64,000 nt of DNA from Malania oleifera (lineage: Eukaryota > Streptophyta > Magnoliopsida > Santalales > Ximeniaceae): positions 99,882,991 through 99,946,990 of the forward strand of contig NC_080423.1 in NCBI RefSeq assembly GCF_029873635.1, read 5' to 3'. Below, piece by piece: positions 61,091 through 64,000 of the stretch (position 1 is the stretch's first letter; each line of letters starts with the position of its first letter). Made by a program: the position numbers and the translations under genes. The notes beneath the pieces were generated by a model. That model worked only from the letters and a program-made list of their open reading frames with translations. It had not been told where the DNA came from and did no database searches.

Positions 61091-61096
61091 TCAAGG

Positions 61097-64000
61097 TGTA
61101 ACCTCAAGAGGGGGGGGGGTGAATTGGGTTATTAAAATTTTAATTCTTTTTATGTATTCTTAACCTTTTGTTAATTTAGCAATCACACAACAAAAACTTA
61201 ATTGACTAATCAATCCACAAACCAATATTCAATCAATCAAATAACCAATCAACAACTAAACCAATAAACCACCAAATACCAAATCAACATATGATATGCA
61301 ACTCTTTGGAAATTTTCAACTTTTGCAAGAACTCGAGATATTTGTTTGTAGCCCTGTGTTTGTGAATGAAATTTGCTTGCTTTCTCAATTAAGATTTCCG
61401 CAAACGATTAAATAACGTACTCCCTTTTTAGGTTTCCATAAAAGTTTAATCAACACGTACTTTCTTGAGTTAAGAGTATTATTATTAATCTCGGTTTTTT
61501 ATTTCAGCAACCTGCACTTTGCATACACACGACACAATGTACATATATGCTGAAAGTAAAGAGAAGGGTAAAAGTGAGACCGAGATTTTTTACGAGGTTC
61601 GGCTTATCCCCAACCTACGTCCTCGCCTTAGGCCAATACCACCTAAGGATTCCACTATAGCACTCCTTTCCAGGTGGAGCAAACCTTTACAAATCCCTCC
61701 TTCAATTAGGCTACTTTGTGTCTCTCCAAATGATACCCCACGCTTGGTCCAACAACGATTGAAAACCTGAATCGTCTACAAAAACAAAGAACAAGAATTT
61801 GTGTACAAAGACACTCTCAAACAAAGCTAATTAGTACAATAATTCAACACTAATAATACACTTCAATTCAAAGCAATAATTGAAAGAATTTGAAGCTTTA
61901 AGAAGTATATCACCATAACCCTTCTTTCTAGGTTGAAAGAATTAGGAGTAAGCTCAGAATACGTAGCAAAACCTCTGTAGAGAATATCAGAATTTGTTTG
62001 TACAAGAGAGCTTTAGAGAGTTTTGAAAACTTTGAGAGCAAGAGAGCTAGATTGTTGTAATTGCTTGGTATTTTAATCCTTAGCCTTGGGAAGTTATTTA
62101 TAGATTGAAAAACAAGTCTATTTCGTGTTCCCCAAGTGACTTGGAGTGTTTCCCAAGTTTTTATAACGGTTAGGATTTTAAAAAATCAAATTTGGAAAGA
62201 AAGTGCCCGTTAAGTTTAAAATTCAAAAACTTGAAGAGTCAATCACCTATAAGTTTAGAGTCAGTCACCTGGATCCATTTAAAACAGAGATTTTCAAAGG
62301 CAAAATTGAGTCAGTCAACTAGATCCTCAAGAGTAAGTCGCCTGGGTCCTCTCGGGTTAATTCAAAAATAGTTCAAAAAATGATTTGGTCGTCTGGGAAA
62401 TCCTTCCCAGTCGCATGAAAAGACCAAAAAATTGTTGTAATGATATGAAAAATAATGATATTTAAATAATAAAGAGAGAGGAAAATGAAATTAGTAAAAG
62501 GGCGGCAGCAGACTTCGTCAACGAACGCGACAAAGGTGCACTTCGTCGACGAGATGATACCGAGAGGGCGTTTTGGGCGATTCTGAATTTCGTCAACGAG
62601 GGGGAGAGTTCGTCGAAGAATTGCCTTATTGACCTCATTGACAAGGTGATGTGGCTCGTCGACGAAGGCCAGTGTATAAATAGGCTTAAACCTCATTTTT
62701 TATCCAAAAATTGAACAAAAATTCCTCTCTCTCTCTCCTCACTTTGTCCCTCCTTCCTTCTCTCTAAGATCTCAGGCTAAATTCTCGCCAATTCGACAAT
62801 CTGAAGCCACCACGACGCTCCTGGTAAAGTTCTTTGCAAACCTACTGGAGTGGATCGTCGGTGGAACTACTTTGGAATTCATCCCTGGTTTAAGGTATGA
62901 CTTTTTATTCAAAATTTGGTCTTCCCATAGTTATAGGAAATGTTATTCATGGAAAAATACTAAAGTTTAGTTTTGAGAGTTGTTGTTTTCAGGGTGTAGA
63001 ACGGGGAACCTTGCGGGGGTGCAGGATGAGTATAATTTAGGGGGTTTCTTTTCAGTAATCTGGTAAGGGAATAAACTAAACTAGTTCTTTTCCATGCAAA
63101 TTATTATTTTTTATCAGTAAATTAATTTTCAGGAAAACATGTATTATATTTGTATATTATTGAGAAAATACATATTTGAAAAAATATTGCTATTGTGTTG
63201 AAATATATGTATTAATATGAAATTCCAGAAAATGTGATTTTAGAATAGAATGTATGGTTATATACAGCATTGTGTGGCATGAATACTATTTTATGTGGAA
63301 AATATTATGATATGACAATTTTATGAATAAAGTATATTTTTTAAGGATTATGAAATAATGCTATACATTATAATTTTAAAATACATGATAAATGAATTAT
63401 TTATTCGAAATGATATGTATGAATTATTCGGCACAAGGCCATGATTGATAGCCGACGCAAGGCCGTGTATTATGTATGATATTGGTGCAAGGCCGTATTT
63501 ATGAAATGTTCGGCGCAGGGTTGCAGATATGTAAGAAATCGGTGTAGGGCCGCAGCTATGTAAGAAATCGGCACAAAGCCATATGTATGTATTTATGTAA
63601 CTACAAAAAATGCTATCAATCTTATTATGTTAAACAAGATATTATCATGTATTATATGTTATCAGAACCTGGATGTTAGCTCAGTTTAGTTATAGGAGCA
63701 CAGTATCCTAGCTATACAGATCAGATATTATGTTCAGACTTGTGTTAACCGCCCTTGCAAGTAGAGGGGGTGGGAGATGGATAGACGATGTGGCTTTCAG
63801 TGTAGAGTTGTAGACGTCTACCTGACAGTTTGGACCAGGGTGTGGCGGGCCCATCGTACTTACAGACATTTTTTACTCGGCAATGGTCGGCCAGCCATTG
63901 TCGGGGTCCTGCCTTCGGGCTGCACAACCCGTCATGGGGGGTAATACATGACATCAGCTAACTATACATCCTGGGTAAATTATAGTATTATCAGTTATAT
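61097..64000 (-). mobile_element. LTR I (minus), interrupted by E, runs off the window
   Basis: On the minus strand the visible 3' end is CCTCTTGAGGTTACA at 61,097, next to an A+C-rich CCAATTCACCCCCCCCC stretch as in several plant LTR ends. TATAAATA (minus) is at 62,095-62,102, with U3-like repeats of AGTCAGTCACCTGGATCC type at about 62,225-62,350. E interrupts it at 62,436. The other end is not in the window. Confidence 0.5.
62436..64000 (+). mobile_element. LTR E, A-like, truncated by the window edge
   Basis: Starts TGTAATGATATG at 62,436 and follows the layout of LTR A: ATTTAAATAATAAAGAG, palindromes (62,510-62,668), TATAAATAGG (62,675-62,684), GC-rich repeats (63,428-63,600), and the GGGTGGGAGATGGA region near 63,768. 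Whether it is a solo LTR or a full element cannot be decided here. Confidence 0.8.

Larger units (their letters stand above)
35418..61096 (+). mobile_element. Candidate outermost LTR (H), Ogre/Tat-like, heavily interrupted
   Basis: The left end TGGTAGACACCCC resembles TGTAGACACCCC starts of Ogre/Tat-type LTRs and also the start of LTR C. U3-like sequence is interrupted by F+G (36,287-40,776). A TATA box TATAAATA follows at 41,261-41,268, then R/U5-like sequence interrupted by D+A (41,809-60,662), with pyrimidine-rich degenerate repeats up to about 61,090. The right end and TSD were not found, and the drawn end is only where LTR I begins. Tentative. Confidence 0.4.

Overview
The window is nuclear DNA of a flowering plant, probably a woody eudicot. 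It has an intron-rich protein gene with AT-rich introns, plant-type Ty1-copia, chromovirus-like Ty3-gypsy, RTE and L1-type LINE sequences, and no operons. I cannot name the species.

Left edge (1-6,694): an L1-type LINE relic, a decayed gypsy gag fragment with its primer-binding site, a possible promoter plus first exon of an unidentified minus-strand transcript, and a foldback repeat carrying a short poly(A) retroposon. The rest is AT-rich intergenic DNA.

Centre (6,695-about 34,560): the only gene I can support is a complete minus-strand orthologue of MRD1/RBM19, the five-RRM pre-rRNA processing factor. I placed 15 coding exons by reading GT-AG borders. They sum to 2,601 nt in one open frame (866 residues). 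The initiator codon is split AT|G by intron 1. The introns have absorbed many retroelements: a near full-length RTE LINE in intron 9, a truncated RTE copy in intron 7, and a 13.96-kb intron 13 that holds a 5.2-kb Ty1-copia element, another RTE fragment, a SINE-like repeat and a cluster of L1 relics.

Right half (35,418-64,000): a nest of long-LTR retrotransposons that can be unpicked from target-site duplications (TSDs). Solo LTR F (TSD AGTTG) contains solo LTR G (TTGGA). Solo LTR D (TCTTT) contains a two-LTR gypsy element A (ATGGG). A in turn contains solo LTRs C (AGTAT, in its 5' LTR), B1 (GTAGT, inside gag) and B2 (CACTC, in its 3' LTR). These seem to sit in an older Ogre/Tat-like LTR, H. 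Two further LTRs, I and E, run off the right edge. Element A has lost its reverse transcriptase domain and carries stops, so nothing in the nest looks autonomous.

The most unusual sequence features are in the LTRs: clusters of the palindrome TCGTCGACGA just upstream of TATA boxes in several different LTRs, a conserved small hairpin (TGAGA-loop-TCTCA) near the end of at least six, and short GC-rich tandem arrays. I found no new enzymatic system. Protein identities rest on my own reading of translations, not on database searches.
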